From: Doris montereyensis | Lineage: Eukaryota; Mollusca; Gastropoda; Nudibranchia; Dorididae | Reading direction: 5' to 3' | DNA: 64,000 bases | Assembly: GCA_037039925.1 (NCBI GenBank) | Contig: JAXRKP010001873.1 | Coordinates: forward strand, 1 to 64,000 | In this document: piece after piece, positions 25,100 to 35,529 of the stretch | Position numbering within the stretch: position 1 is the stretch's first letter | How the letters are laid out: each line of letters starts with the position of its first letter | Translations under genes and position numbers: made by a program | Notes under the pieces: model-generated | The model's input: only the letters and a program-made list of their open reading frames with translations | Databases searched by the model: none | What the model was told of the DNA's origin: nothing

Positions 25100-25847
25100 C
25101 AGTGCAATCCCCCGATAACGACATCTCCGAATAACGACAATCCCCGATAGCGACATGGATCCCTGGTCCCGTTTTTTTTTGCTATATATCATTAGTAAAA
25201 AAAAACTCCTAATAGCGACGTGAAACCTCCATATAACGACATAAGTCTAGCTGTAAACACTACATTTGACATGAAAATTTGATAAATATTGACAAAATGA
25301 GAGACGTATTCTTAGCAATGAAAACACTTCTTTTTTGGCCAATGACAACGTGTGAAACCCCATGTTCTTAGCCAATGAAAACACTTCTTTTTTGGCCAAT
25401 GACAACGTTTGAAACCCCATGTTCTTAGCCAATGAAAACACTTCTTTTTCGGCCAATGACAACGCACACGGCACTTCAAACCCTAAAACGTTTCGCCCCT
25501 GCAACACAAAGATGGTGACCGGTTATTTGGCTTGCTGTTTGAGATGGACGAGCAAGTGGCACACATGGTTAACAGCTCCAAGGTGCAGTCTGGCATAAGA
25601 GATTATTTCTCCATCTCTAAGGGTGCCAAGGCCGTGACAACCAGCTAGTAAACCCATCTGCTGGCTCTACCAACCCCACCCCAACACGCCGGCCCTTTTC
25701 AGGGCCCCACCACATCTTCCCAATTGACTAGCCTCACTCGTAACGCCCCTTTCGCCGCCATTTTGAAAAATTCTGAATAACGACATCCCCCCGATAACGA
25801 CATGATTGTTCGGTCCCGAGCGATGTCGTTATCGGGGGATTGCACTG
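25100..25847. mobile_element. pogo/Tigger-like non-autonomous DNA transposon (MITE)
   Basis: Perfect terminal inverted repeats CAGTGCAATCCCCCGATAAC (left, from 25100) continue through GACATC, matched by GATGTCGTTATCGGGGGATT and GCACTG at the right end. The element is flanked by TA on both sides (25098-25099, 25848-25849), the target duplication expected of Tc1/mariner/pogo elements. At 748 bp it has no intact transposase; internal frames are short and broken. Subterminal GATAACGAC/GATAGCGAC repeats are present at both ends. Confidence 0.88.
25308..25475. repeat. Three-copy tandem repeat inside the Tigger-like element, about 59 bp
   Basis: CTTAGCCAATGAAAACACTT then CTTTTTTGGCCAATGACAAC then GTTTGAAACCCCATGTT is repeated three times. 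This lies inside the transposon's internal region. Confidence 0.85.
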
Positions 25848-25849
25848 TA

Positions 25850-26812
25850 CTTTCATCGAGCTTATGCTCAATGCAACAGGAGTCACTCATGTTGACCAAG
25901 TGAGCAACTACGGTAAATTTTTCTTGCCCAAGGGAAAAAAGTAAATGCCTGAAGTTGAGCTCAAACCCAGTACCTCTGGATCACAGCAGTGCAATGCCTT
26001 TTAAAGACTCAGCCATCTCATTTGTGATTACAAACTCACACACAACACTGCTGTTTCGTTACAACGCCTCTACAACAAGAAAAAAAAAAAAAGAAAGTTA
26101 AAAAGAGCAACAGAACACTTCAAGCCAAATGCATTTTCTCACCTCAAATTTGGACTTAGAAAACCATTGAGACAATCCTAGGAGGAACATAGACGCCAGC
26201 GTTGGGGCCTGTGAATTTTGGAGAGAAAGAGTGAAAATAAAAGACCTATCGAATAGAGGCCAGCGTTTATTTGCTTTGATTATTTTAAATGCACCACAAC
26301 CATATATATATATATTATATGTGAATTTTGAGGAGAAAAAACAGCAAGGTGAAAGAGTGAAAAAAGTGAAAAGATTAAAAGGAATGAAGAACCTATCACT
26401 ACTTTCGACACTATCAGCAGAAAACACTTCTTTTGACCCATAATGAAGATAAACCAAAGAGTTTATTTGCTTCAATAAGGAAATTGAAGGTTATTTGCGA
26501 GCTCCAAGGGCACACATGGTTATATATTAAGGTCTGTTAAATTGAAATTTACCCTGTCAACCATATATTTATATATATATATGTGGCGATCTCTTGGTGA
26601 ATTAAGGAGAAAAAACAGAAAGAGTGAAATTCAAAGGAGAAAATATCATTGAATTTGAAGAAAATGAAGTAAAAGGAATGAAGTGGAACCTATCACTACC
26701 ACTTTCAACGTACACTACCAGCAGCGCCTGTCAACTGTTGTACACCAAAAGACGAAGAACAATAACACGAAGAACTTCCAATAAGGGAAATTGACACGAA
26801 TCATTCACATGG
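25850..26812. other. Unassigned AT-rich repeats
   Basis: A related block with TGTGAATTTTG(G/A)GGAGA, AAAGAGTGAAAA and ACCTATCACTAC occurs two to three times (26210, 26318, 26590) with (AT)n next to it, indicating a small dispersed or tandem repeat. A tRNA-like reverse B-box (GAGCTCAAACCCAG, 25957) hints at another SINE head. No gene is supported. Confidence 0.4.
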
Positions 26813-26814
26813 AA

Positions 26815-27068
26815 GCGTGCATTTGATTAGAAGGACGAATATCATTACATCATCCGTGCATTTGATCATTCAAAGGAAAAATATCATTACATCATCCGTG
26901 CATTTGATCATTCAAAGGAATATCATTACATCATCCGTGCATTTGATCATTCAAAGGGACGAATATCATACATCATCCGTGCATTTGATCATTCGAAGGA
27001 CGAATATCATTACATCATCCGTGCATTTGATCATTCTAAGGACAAATATCATTATATCATCTGTGCAT
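26815..27068. repeat. Minisatellite, 42-bp unit
   Basis: Six copies of CCGTGCATTTGATCATTC then AAAGGACGAATATCATTAC then ATCAT. The peptide frame on the plus strand is a by-product. Confidence 0.93.
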
Positions 27069-27384
27069 CGTGGACTTGTGCCTTTAAACCCTTTACCAAC
27101 GATCTATTAATCATGTTTTAAAGACAGTATGATGTATATAATTCACTAAGAAACACGATCTGTGGCCGACCCTCAGCCAACTACTGAAGGGTTTTCTCTC
27201 ATACTCATGTCATAGCTCAAACAGGCCAGGCCGACAAAAATCAAAAAATAAAGTTGAGTTTTAAGAAATTTCTGTGGTGTTGGGATGGATTTCCAAAAAC
27301 CTGACTGCACCTCATCCCTCATACTCTTCTTTGATAACGATAGAGATGGACGAATACGTTTTTATCAACTAGTTGGCAGCTGAG

Positions 27385-27600
27385 ATCTAATATCAATAAT
27401 AACACGAAATAATATGGTGAAGCCCCAGGAGCAAAGATAAGACAAATACAAAGGAATAGACCAGAAAAAGAAATCTTTGGGTGTCAATAGAATTGAACTC
27501 GAGTCGGCATCCATCACCTCAAAAAAAGAAAGAAGAGAAAGCACTATCAAACGAGCTAACTACGCTCTTTTTGGTGTGGAAGTACACGAGATCTACATAA
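27385..27600 (-). mobile_element. SINE family B, diverged copy
   Basis: AATAATATGGTGAAGCCCCA, GGAGCAAAGATAAGACAAAT and ACAAAGGAATAGACC match the family tail in reverse complement. The head, with a reverse B-box-like ATTGAACTCGAG and GTCGGCATCCATCACC, follows at lower similarity. Confidence 0.6.
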
Positions 27601-27639
27601 GACAAAGAGTGAGGTAAGGGGCTTGTGAAAGTGAGGGAA

Positions 27640-28020
27640 ATGACATTGAATAATATTAAAGCCCCATAGAACCAGAGATGAGACAAATACAAGGAATAGA
27701 CAGAAAAAACACACGGCCACCATGAGGATTGAACCCGCGATCTCTGCGTCGGCACCCATTGCCTTAAGGGATGAAGTAGGTTTGATTGGTAGCACACTTT
27801 TCTCTAACGGTGAGGCGATGGGTGCCGACGCAGAGGTCACGGGTTTCGATCCTCATGGTGGCCTAGTTTTTTTCTGTCTTTTCCTTGCATTTGTCTGTTT
27901 CCTCTTTGTTCCTATGGGGCTTTAATATTATTCAATACCATTTTCGTCACTTATGAGATCTACATGTCACTATTCATAACTTTCGACACGTCTCTTGCCT
28001 CATTGTTTGAGTTTGTCTAT
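27640..28020. mobile_element. SINE family B, head-to-head inverted pair
   Basis: Left copy (minus, 27640-27800): TTAAAGCCCCATAGAACC, GACAAATACAAGGAATAGAC, then ATTGAACCCGCGATCTC and GCGTCGGCACCCATTGCC. Right copy (plus, from about 27812): GGCGATGGGTGCCGACGCAG, GGGTTTCGATCCTCATGG, TTGCATTTGTCTGTTTCC and CTATGGGGCTTTAATATT. The two arms of about 130 bp are complementary with about 35 bp between them, so the DNA is a large imperfect palindrome. The B-box-like motif and the head seen best at 52300-52370 suggest a tRNA origin. Confidence 0.7.
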
Positions 28021-28048
28021 GCATATATATAACATCAATCACTCTTAC

Positions 28049-28247
28049 CTGTCCCCTCCGGGAGAACCTCCTTCACTACGGCCACAGCCTTTTTGGACGC
28101 TTTCCTCTTGAGTGACGTCCATCTGCAGAGGGACTAAACGGTCGGTGCAGACAGAACCCAGTTCTTGTGCCTTTTCGGCAGTAAGGCAGCCGGCAAAGAC
28201 GTGAAATCCCATGGCATCCAACTTCCTGGCCGCTAAATTTCCAATGC
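28049..28247 (-). CDS. SDR-like gene, coding exon 2 (one-base excess)
   Basis: The acceptor is CTCAACAG|GCATTGG and the donor is GACAG|GTAAGAG, the latter a strong consensus. The exon is 199 bases; 198 would keep phase 1 to phase 1. The excess base lies in the AAAAAGG run at about 28100. Confidence 0.8.
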
Positions 28248-29007
28248 CTGTTGAGTTGTTTTGGTGGTGTTTTCATTGTGGGCGGTGGGGAGGGGGTGTG
28301 CGAGTAGGAGCGGCGAATAAAGAAGACAGGCGAGTGAGGTATTCACGTGATAGCATTTCAAAACTCGACACAATTGTAGCTGTGTGCATAAAAACCTAAG
28401 GACTAAATTAAACACAGAACGGCATTTAAAAGTGATTGGAGTTTTTTGCCTTTTGCCTTTTAAAAAAAAAAATCTTCTCCTTATAATTCTTCTTCACAGA
28501 AGGTGGCTATAACTCAGATAGTGTATGGTTTAAAGTCAAACTTAGTAGGAGCGGGAGTAAAGAAGACATGCGAGTGAGTGTTCGTGTGATAGCGTTTTAA
28601 ACCTTGACTCAAGTTGTAGCCATGTGCATAAAACCTAAGGGACTTAAAATTAAATACAGAACGGCATTTAAAAGTAATTGGATTATTTCCCTTTTAACTT
28701 TCATTTTGTTTTTACTCTTCTTCTTTTTCACAGAAGGCGGTTAACTCAGATTCTGTACAGTTTAAAGTCAAACCTAGTTACGTACATCTGATTAAACTGC
28801 ACTATAATAATAATAATAATAATATTATTATAAGGTTCATTCTTGTTTGAAATACTTGTTCTCGTACGTACCTGTATCACAACCCGTTATAAGTACATAT
28901 TTGTCTGTGAAATTGTCGATCTTCAAGCTTCTAAAATAGCTGTTCAGCGCAAAGCCAAAAATGAGGATGCCGATAACAAAAGTTATAACCAATGAAATGA
29001 ACTCCAT
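28049..29007 (-). CDS. Short-chain dehydrogenase/reductase, RDH/HSD17B6-like, first two coding exons (partial, one frameshift)
   Basis: An NAD(P)-dependent oxidoreductase of the classical SDR fold, most like the membrane-anchored retinol dehydrogenase / 17-beta-HSD6 / DHRS9 group that acts on retinoids or steroids at the ER; the substrate cannot be told from this piece. Exon 1 starts at ATG 29007; an in-frame stop lies eight codons upstream, which fixes the start. Residues 3-24 are hydrophobic (membrane anchor), and KYVLITGCDTG leads into IGN across the intron, giving TGxxxGIG at residues 41-48. Exon 2 continues LDAMGFHVFAGCLTAEKAQE to LQMDVTQEESVQK, with the conserved Asp at residue 89. After codon 98 an extra base in AAAAAGG shifts the frame; removing it would give a normal AVAVVKEVLPEG-type continuation to the donor. 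The catalytic Ser-Tyr-Lys exons were not found down to base 1. Confidence 0.8.
28304..28785. repeat. Two-copy tandem duplication of 241 bp in SDR intron 1
   Basis: GTAGGAGCGG starts at 28304 and again at 28545. Both units continue through ACAGAACGGCATTTAAAAGT and a CTTCACAGAAGG(T/C)GG block to GTTTAAAGTCAAAC. They have diverged by scattered substitutions and small gaps. Confidence 0.85.
28872..29007 (-). CDS. SDR-like gene, coding exon 1
   Basis: 136 bases, 45 codons plus one base. The start is MEFISLVITFVIGILIFG and the exon ends in ITGCDT plus G. The donor is ACAG|GTACGT. The phase (one base left over) agrees with exon 2 starting GC ATT GGA. Confidence 0.82.
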
Positions 29008-30640
29008 TGACAAAGTTTGAGGAAGACCTCAATTTGCTTTGCTTGAAAAAAGGCTTGAACTTCACAGAAATGAATATTTGAAACCTGTAAAAAAAATAAA
29101 AGGAAAAAGAATAAAAGATACCAAATATCAATGTAATCAAAAATGGGCGAATACAGTGACGAAACACTACTACCGAAACTGGACGCAACCCGCTCTCTCT
29201 CTTTTTTTGGTAGGAGTTCGGTAGCTAGTGAGCAAAATTTGATGATAGGTCAAACAAATACGATTGATGGGTCAAACCATCTATAGAAATTTGATTCCCA
29301 TTGATATAAAACCTTTTTAAGTCTAAGACACAATAACCCACCTAGATCTAGTGAGTCGAGGCTAAAAAGTCCGAATAGAGGCCACTATTTTCTTCGTCAC
29401 TGTTGTCAGATCGGTAGCCTAAAAATTTTAATTTTGAATCTTTGCGAGGAACTGCCGAAACACAACCATCTCAATGAGATGCAGGAGGGACCTGGGGGTA
29501 AGTGTGTGTGTGTGTGTGGGGGGAATGTGCCAGATGTTACAAAAAAGTGAATCTGTTATGACACAGCCTTTGTACAGAAGTTTATATGCAAATTAGCATT
29601 CAAATTAGATTAAAATATACAAAAGTTCATGCAAATTAGCATTAAAATTAGATTATAATATATACAGAAGTTATAGGCAAATTAGCGTTTCACGTCTAGA
29701 AATATGGTCAGCATAATTTAGAAAATGCAAGTTAGTCACTCTCAACTAAAAGCTTTGTCCCAGTCCAACATGTGACAAAGACTGTTATCAGGACATTTTA
29801 ACCGCTCGTGTTGAAGTAGACAGTCTGTTATTAATGGTGAATAGACCTCGGTACTATTCGTCATTAATGATGAATGATGGTCCTCAACGTGATCCCATTT
29901 AAGTATGAATAGACTTTGTATTTTTGTAAAAACTAATTTATAAATTTAAACGTCTAATGGTAATACTTTCTTGTTATTATTTGACATAATTTTTTTATTA
30001 TTTTCTCACCAGTTTTGACAAATTACGGATGAAACTGGTGAATGAGAATGATTCACGACGCAACATTAGGTCTATGTGGCATACGAAGTTTGATCTATAG
30101 ATCTCTCTCTCTCTCTCTAAGTCTTCTATACATGTGTATCTCACTCCTTCCATATTTTTTGGTTTTGTGTTTTTCTCCCCCCCCCTCCTCCTCTCTGTGC
30201 CTTGGTGTATATACTTGTGTCTATTTAGATCTCCTTTTCTTTCTTTCTTGGTCTTGTGTTTCTCTCCCTCCCTCATGTTGTGTTTGTGTGTTTCTCTCTC
30301 ATTCTTTCGTAATTTCAAATGAAAATTAGTTTAAACAACCTTGCCATTGAAGAATCTGGGTCTGAATATCAATCTAAGTAAAAACCATTTAACGGTAGAA
30401 TTCAAACCTAGTTAAAAGCTTGCACAAAATGGTACATCTCTTGTCAAAATTTAAATGTTACATTATATCTCTGACAAGTGCTGTATACCATGTTAAAGTT
30501 AAAGCTTAGAACCTGAGGATTCCAGATATGTGACTTTAAGAGATATAAAAGTCCTGTGACTGTGAGGCGAGTAAATTAGTTTTTTATATATTTTTTAGTC
30601 AAGGGGTGTGACTGAAAATTATCGGTTGCGTGCCAGTGAC
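29008..30640. other. Upstream region of the SDR-like gene and intergenic sequence
   Basis: No further exon is recognised. At 29578-29690 GTTATATGCAAATTAGCAT(T) with AAATTAGATTA(T)AAATA is repeated about three times. A short (CT)n lies at 30100-30118. I cannot point to a core promoter with confidence. Confidence 0.4.
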
Positions 30641-30642
30641 CT

Positions 30643-31640
30643 GGGCAGCGGACAGATAAGCACCTGTACGGGAATTAGGCAGTCGCAACCTCGAGTCTCC
30701 TGTTGTCTTGCAGGTGGGTCTTGGCTGACCAAAAGGCCAAGGGAGTTAACCCTGACAGAAAACAACCTGCTGCCTTGCAGGCCGGTCTTGGTTGACCAAG
30801 GGCTGGGAGTTAACCCTGACAGAACATAACAACATCCTGCCTTGCAGGCCGGTCTTGGGTGACCAAAGGTTAAGGGAGTTCACCCTGACAGAAAATAGCA
30901 ATATCCAAAACAAAACTAATTCAAAGAAAGAAATACGGTATACCTGGCTTGAACTTTTGAAGACGACTCTGGAAAAGAACACGGACTGATTTTTGGAACA
31001 TGGAATATTAGGGCAATTAATGGAAAAGAGTTAGAAATAACGGAAGAAATGGAAAAATTCAAAGTAGAAATTTTGGCCATTACAAAAACAAAGAAAAAAG
31101 GGCAAGGATCAAAAATGTAGGACCAAATCATACTTTAATCTTCTCAGGAGTAGATGTTAATGATAGAACTAGAGTAGGAGTAGAGCTCCTAATGCATAAA
31201 AGACATGAAAAGCTACTAGAAAGTTGGAAATTTATAAGCCCACGACTATTAGAGGTAAATGTTAAGCCAAAAGGGAGAGATTAAATTATTAATAGCTCAT
31301 GGACCAAACGAAGATGCCACCAAAGAAAAAGACATCTTTGAAAACGATTTACAAATAGCTTCAAAGAATATCAAACACGAACAGGAACTAATGGTTTTAG
31401 GAAATTTAAATGCTAGAATAGGCAACACTATAGAAGCATTAGGGGAGTAATAACTAAAGAAGGAGAGACAACAACTTCTCCAAATGGAGAGAGACTAATA
31501 GATTTTTGCCTAAAGAATAACATCAAAATAGCAAACACCTTTTTCTTCATAAAGATACCCACAAAGAGTAAGTGAAGATAGGTGTGAAAAGTTAATCATA
31601 GACTACGTAATAGTTAGCAGCTCCCTTTTGTACAGTCCAA
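30643..31640 (+). mobile_element. RTE-like LINE, 5' half (UTR repeats plus endonuclease)
   Basis: Three diverged copies of a 60-75-bp repeat (CCTTGCAGGCCGGTCTTGG, GACCAA, then AACCCTGACAGAAAA) form the 5' part. The AP-endonuclease region follows, mostly in one frame with a few breaks: FGTWNIRAING, ILAITKT, CGPNHTLIFSGVDV, then LLIAHGPNEDATKEK and LMVLGNLNARIGN, and further on NGERLIDFCLKNNIKIANT and a decayed IIDYVIV-like motif at about 31600. These are EEP-family endonuclease motifs of RTE-type LINEs. The reverse transcriptase is absent, as the sequence ends at about 31640 beside a G-rich stretch. Confidence 0.8.
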
Positions 31641-31748
31641 TGGATGCAAGAGTAAGGGGGGGGTAGACAAGATGGTAGTGGAGCAGGCAGGGGAGAGGGG
31701 TGGGGGGAGTGATTGAGGGTCACAGACAGTGAGTGATAGATTCTACTA

Positions 31749-32714
31749 CAGTGGAACACGTTTAAACCGAAAGTGACGGGACCGGTCAATGTATTTGTTT
31801 AGAGGTCTTTTCGGTTTAGTGCTAGTCCCTCGGAAATGACATTCGGTAAAGGGAAGTAATAATGTATTTTAAAAACATTTCTAGAGTTGTCTCCCTTGAC
31901 GTCATGCACACGGCGTGGCCTGCCGTGGACCCTAATGCACGTTTGTCTTCATTTATGTTAAGTTGTTTTTTTGTTTTTAAAAAATTTATTTCAGAAAAAC
32001 AAACAGATTTCGAATTCCAAGTTTCCGGCATATCTCACTTTTACTCTGTTCCCCGTCCAACCTTTTTAATCAACTGTTGCTTAAACTGCAGGGTATACGC
32101 ATTGTGCTTTCTTTTCGACATGATTTTCGTAATTATGGATGGAATTTATAGTCACAGATTGTAGTAGTACCGAAGAGCAAAGCAAGAAACATCCGCGTGG
32201 CTGAAGATTCGATTGAGGAAAGGAAGAAATTACAATCGTCAACATGCACGGACTACACTCGCATACACACCGCTTACACATTCGTGATGGAATGCCGTCG
32301 CGTGTGGCCGTAATCAGTGACAGTGCAGTGAACCAGCCTATGACGATCACTGATCGGTGCCACATGGATAATTTGCCTCCCGCACTCTCGCGCACTGTGC
32401 AGCATCCATTGACCGTAGCATCCCGCCACCCATCCCCCCCACTTCTCTCTCTTGCGTGTGATTGTACAATGTATAGTGTATAGCCTAGTATTTGTAGCCT
32501 TCTTGGATGTCTTGAACTAGCACGGCAAAGATGAAGGTTGATTTTTTGGACCGCAACTCAGTGAATTTTTATTTCGGTTTAGCGGTAGGGCCATTTGGTT
32601 TATCGCTATTTATTTAACAAAGACAAAGAGAAGAAAAGACCGGGGATTCCAAATCCTTTTGGGTTTATCTATCTTTTTGGTTTAACCGTTTTCGGTTATA
32701 AACGTGTTCCACTG
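31749..32714. mobile_element. pogo/Tigger-like non-autonomous DNA transposon, second family
   Basis: The left end CAGTGGAACACGTTTAAACC and the right end GGTTATAAACGTGTTCCACTG are inverted repeats (about 23 of 25 match), flanked by TA on both sides (31747-31748, 32715-32716). It is 966 bp long. Internal frames of 70-100 codons on both strands have no recognisable transposase motif, so it is non-autonomous. The TIR differs from the element at 25100. Confidence 0.85.
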
Positions 32715-32716
32715 TA

Positions 32717-34030
32717 GTACTACCAGTGATTGTGAGTGTGCCTGACTAGATCTAGAATCTAGATGTTAGATCTAATCTACATCTAGAGATCTTCTATGGG
32801 AGTCCTTTCTAAAAACAATGCTACTTAAACAAACTTACACTTTCTAGATGTCTACACACTGACACACTTGTAATGACTTCGGAGGCCTAGATCTACACAA
32901 CGACGATTGAAGAGATCGTCGATGATTTAATCATAGAGTTTTGGAAGACATACCGTATGGCGTAGCAACGAAGACCGAACGTGGCGAAAGAAGAATGTTG
33001 ACCACATTACAAAGGTTTTTGATCCGTCATTAATGGTTTTGCATCATTTAAGGTCCTAAGTCCAAGCATCCATCCATTATTACAAATTATGGCATAATCA
33101 GTAGAGGATGTGAAGTCTGGCTCAGATAAGATCTAACTTGACTGCCTACTCTACTGGCTGGCGGCGGTAATCGTAGCCCACTAAAGCCGGGGGGGGGGGG
33201 GGAGAAAGGTCAGAGGTTATTTAATGTCAAGGCCAAACGACGCTCATATTTCACTTCGATACTAGTCTAGATAATTTCAATTTATTATTTTCCATTTATT
33301 TACATGATGTACATTTCTGTATTTCCTCTAAAAACAATAATAATTTAAAACCACGTAAGTCTAAACACATGTGAAATTGAGTTTCTCCTATCGACTATTC
33401 TTATTCATCATCTCTACCACCACCACCATCACCATCATCACCATTATGATAATGATCATAATCATCATCTTTGTCTTTTCCTCCTCCTCCTCCTCCTCCT
33501 CCTCTCCTCCTCCTCTACTTCTTCTTCCTTTCTCCTACTTCTTCTTTTTCTTCTTCTTCTTCTTCTTCTTCTTCTTCTTCTTCTTCTTCTTCTTCTTCTT
33601 TTGATGGAAATTACGCGATGGATTGTTGCACCTTTGACCACCTCTCGTCTCTCGGCACCATTATTTCCGTTCAGCATTGTTTGGTAGTTATTGTTTCCTT
33701 GACTCTTTGTAACTGATGAAGAATGGGCCTGCCGAACATAAAATTTGCTCTGTTCTATCCCTTTTTTTTTTTTTATATCTATAAGATCGTTCATTACTAT
33801 TTCATATTTCTCTTCATAATGAGTTATCGCCCTAATGCAGTATGTTTATTCCTTTTTATCAGTGTGACACCAAATGTCACGGCCGGCAACAACAGCTCCC
33901 TCTTGTCAACTTATATATATAGATCTACCACCAGCTGGCTAAAGGAAGATTTTGGGCAATATTCAAAGATTTGCTAATACTACTAAGAGAATGTTGAGCT
34001 TGTTTGACTCAGCATGCTTGTGTGAAAAGG
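32717..34030. other. Intergenic, with (TCC)n/(TTC)n tract
   Basis: A pyrimidine tract lies at 33475-33602 (TCC then TTC), preceded by ACC/ATC triplets from 33415. A G-run is at 33190-33203. Poly-serine and poly-phenylalanine frames there are artefacts. No gene is supported. Confidence 0.5.
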
Positions 34031-34031
34031 G

Positions 34032-34183
34032 GTGTCAGTGACCGAGTGGTTAGGCTGCCAGACTTCGGACCATGAGGTCCTGGGTTTGAATCCTGGCCTG
34101 GCGTCGTGTTCCTTGGGAAAGACACTCAACACACATGTCTCCCACTGGACCCAGGTGCAAATTGGTACAAGCACTAGCTTTGG
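34032..34183 (+). mobile_element. SINE family A, 3'-truncated copy
   Basis: The head has GTGTCAGTGACCGAGTGG (A-box region) and a B-box-like GGGTTTGAATCC, then the body to GTACAAGCACTAGCTTTGG, where it stops and the next copy begins. Confidence 0.8.
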
Positions 34184-34480
34184 AAGTGACGTCGGTGTCC
34201 AAGCGGTTAGGCTGCCGGACTGGGGATCATGAGATCTAAGGTTCGAATCCTAGTAAAGCCAGGTCCAACGCTGTGTTCCTTGGAGAGGACATTTAACATG
34301 CATTTTCCCACTCTACGCAGGTGCAAATGGAAACAAGCGCTAGGTTGGAAGACAAACCTACGTCAGACTAGCGTCCTGCCCAGGACCTGATTATTGTCAC
34401 CTGTTCCGTTTCACATTATAGAAACCGGGATAAGCTCCGGCTCTATGGACTGTAGTGGCATTGAGGGAACTTTGCTTTTA
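34184..34480 (+). mobile_element. SINE family A, near full-length copy
   Basis: The head has TCCAAGCGGTTAGGCTGCC and a B-box-like AGGTTCGAATCC. The body has GCAGGTGCAAATGGAAACA and GCCCAGGACCTGATTATTG, and the tail has GATAAGCTCCGGCTCTATGG. It lies directly after a truncated copy of the same family in the same orientation. Confidence 0.85.
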
Positions 34481-34679
34481 TTTTTATCGTATTAAAAGAT
34501 TTCTCAGTCATGAACCTCAACAAGAATTGCGTGATGACAAGACAAAGTGACTCTCACCTGTATTACATTTTGCGCATTAAAACCACTGTCTTTGAGTTTG
34601 AGCCATGACTGGCCTATTATTTACTGCAGTCAAGATCTCAGTATCGCTTTTCACATTAGTGTAAAATAAAGTTACTCCA

Positions 34680-35215
34680 AGACCATTACGGCCCATAGAG
34701 CTGGAGCCTATCTCGGTTTCTATGGTTTGAAGTGGAACAGGTAATAAAAATCAACTCCGGGACAGGACGCTAGTCTGAAGCAGATTTTTACTCCCAAGCC
34801 AGTGCTTGTACTTCAGATTTAGAGAAGGAAATGGGGATGGCTTGGACACACGTTTAGAAAATCATCAGAAAACATAACGCATCAGGCCTTAAAATGGAAT
34901 CCACAAGGGAAAAGAGGTCGAGGAAGACGAAAGAAACATGAGGGAGGTCAACCCTGCAGGAAGCTCGGCAGCTGGGCCTTTCCTTGAACGAGACAGAAAT
35001 GGTGGCAAGGACAGAATGAAGTGGAAAGACCTCATTGCGATCTTTACCCCACCCGGGGTACAAGGGTTTAAGTCAAATAGTGCGTGTACCCCTTTGTGTT
35101 AAGCGTCTTTCCCACAGAGCACAATGTCAGACCTAGCTTTGCTAGGATTCGAACCCGAGGCCCCGTGTCCTAAGTCCGGCAGCCTAACCATTCGGCTACC
35201 AATGACACACTTCAG
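34680..35215 (-). mobile_element. SINE family A, split by an inserted LINE tail
   Basis: The tail half (34680-34811; ACGGCCCATAGAGCTGGAGC to CCAGTGCTTGTAC) and the head half (35079-35215; AGTGCGTGTACCCCTTTGTG to GGCAGCCTAACCATTCGG) belong to one minus-strand SINE. The 11-base join site is present on both sides (AGTGCTTGTAC / AGTGCGTGTAC), as expected for a target-site duplication around the LINE fragment at 34812-35078. Confidence 0.78.
34812..35078 (+). mobile_element. LINE 3' fragment (C-terminus of reverse-transcriptase ORF)
   Basis: Reading across frames gives [18 protein letters not shown] then [13 protein letters not shown], the basic motif at the end of many animal LINE ORF2 proteins, then [12 protein letters not shown]. 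It is strongly 5'-truncated and interrupted, as is usual for dead LINE insertions. Confidence 0.7.
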
Positions 35216-35529
35216 ACTAATATTAGGCAAGTCATTTGTTTTGTCTTCTGAGGTGAAACAATTCTAAATGCTCAGTGAATTGGTTAATGGTTTGTTTCTA
35301 TTTTGTTTGTTTTGTTTTTGTTATAATTAAAACTCAAGTTTTTAATATGTACTCAGTCTTTGAAATTTGTTTATCATTTGATCTTTTGTTTTTTAATTGA
35401 CAATTAATTAAACCGGATCTCATAAATTTGACAGATAGCATGCCATTTGAAGTAAAAGATTCATTAAATAGTTTATTTGCATTTAATGTTAATGACTCTT
35501 ATTAACAACCGGTTCCATATCTCTTTGAC
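35216..35529. other. Intergenic AT-rich sequence
   Basis: Nothing recognised. Confidence 0.5.

Noticed and set aside
26150..26205. Possible SDR exon 3 on the minus strand (phase-compatible acceptor, reading GPNAGVYVPPR)
   Set aside because: The NAG string is suggestive, but the block stops after a few codons and the following residues do not fit the SDR family.
34032..34110. tRNA-like sequences here and at 24455, 34184 and 51938
   Set aside because: They are heads of SINE family A, followed by the family body and tail; the acceptor-stem pairing of a real tRNA gene is not kept.
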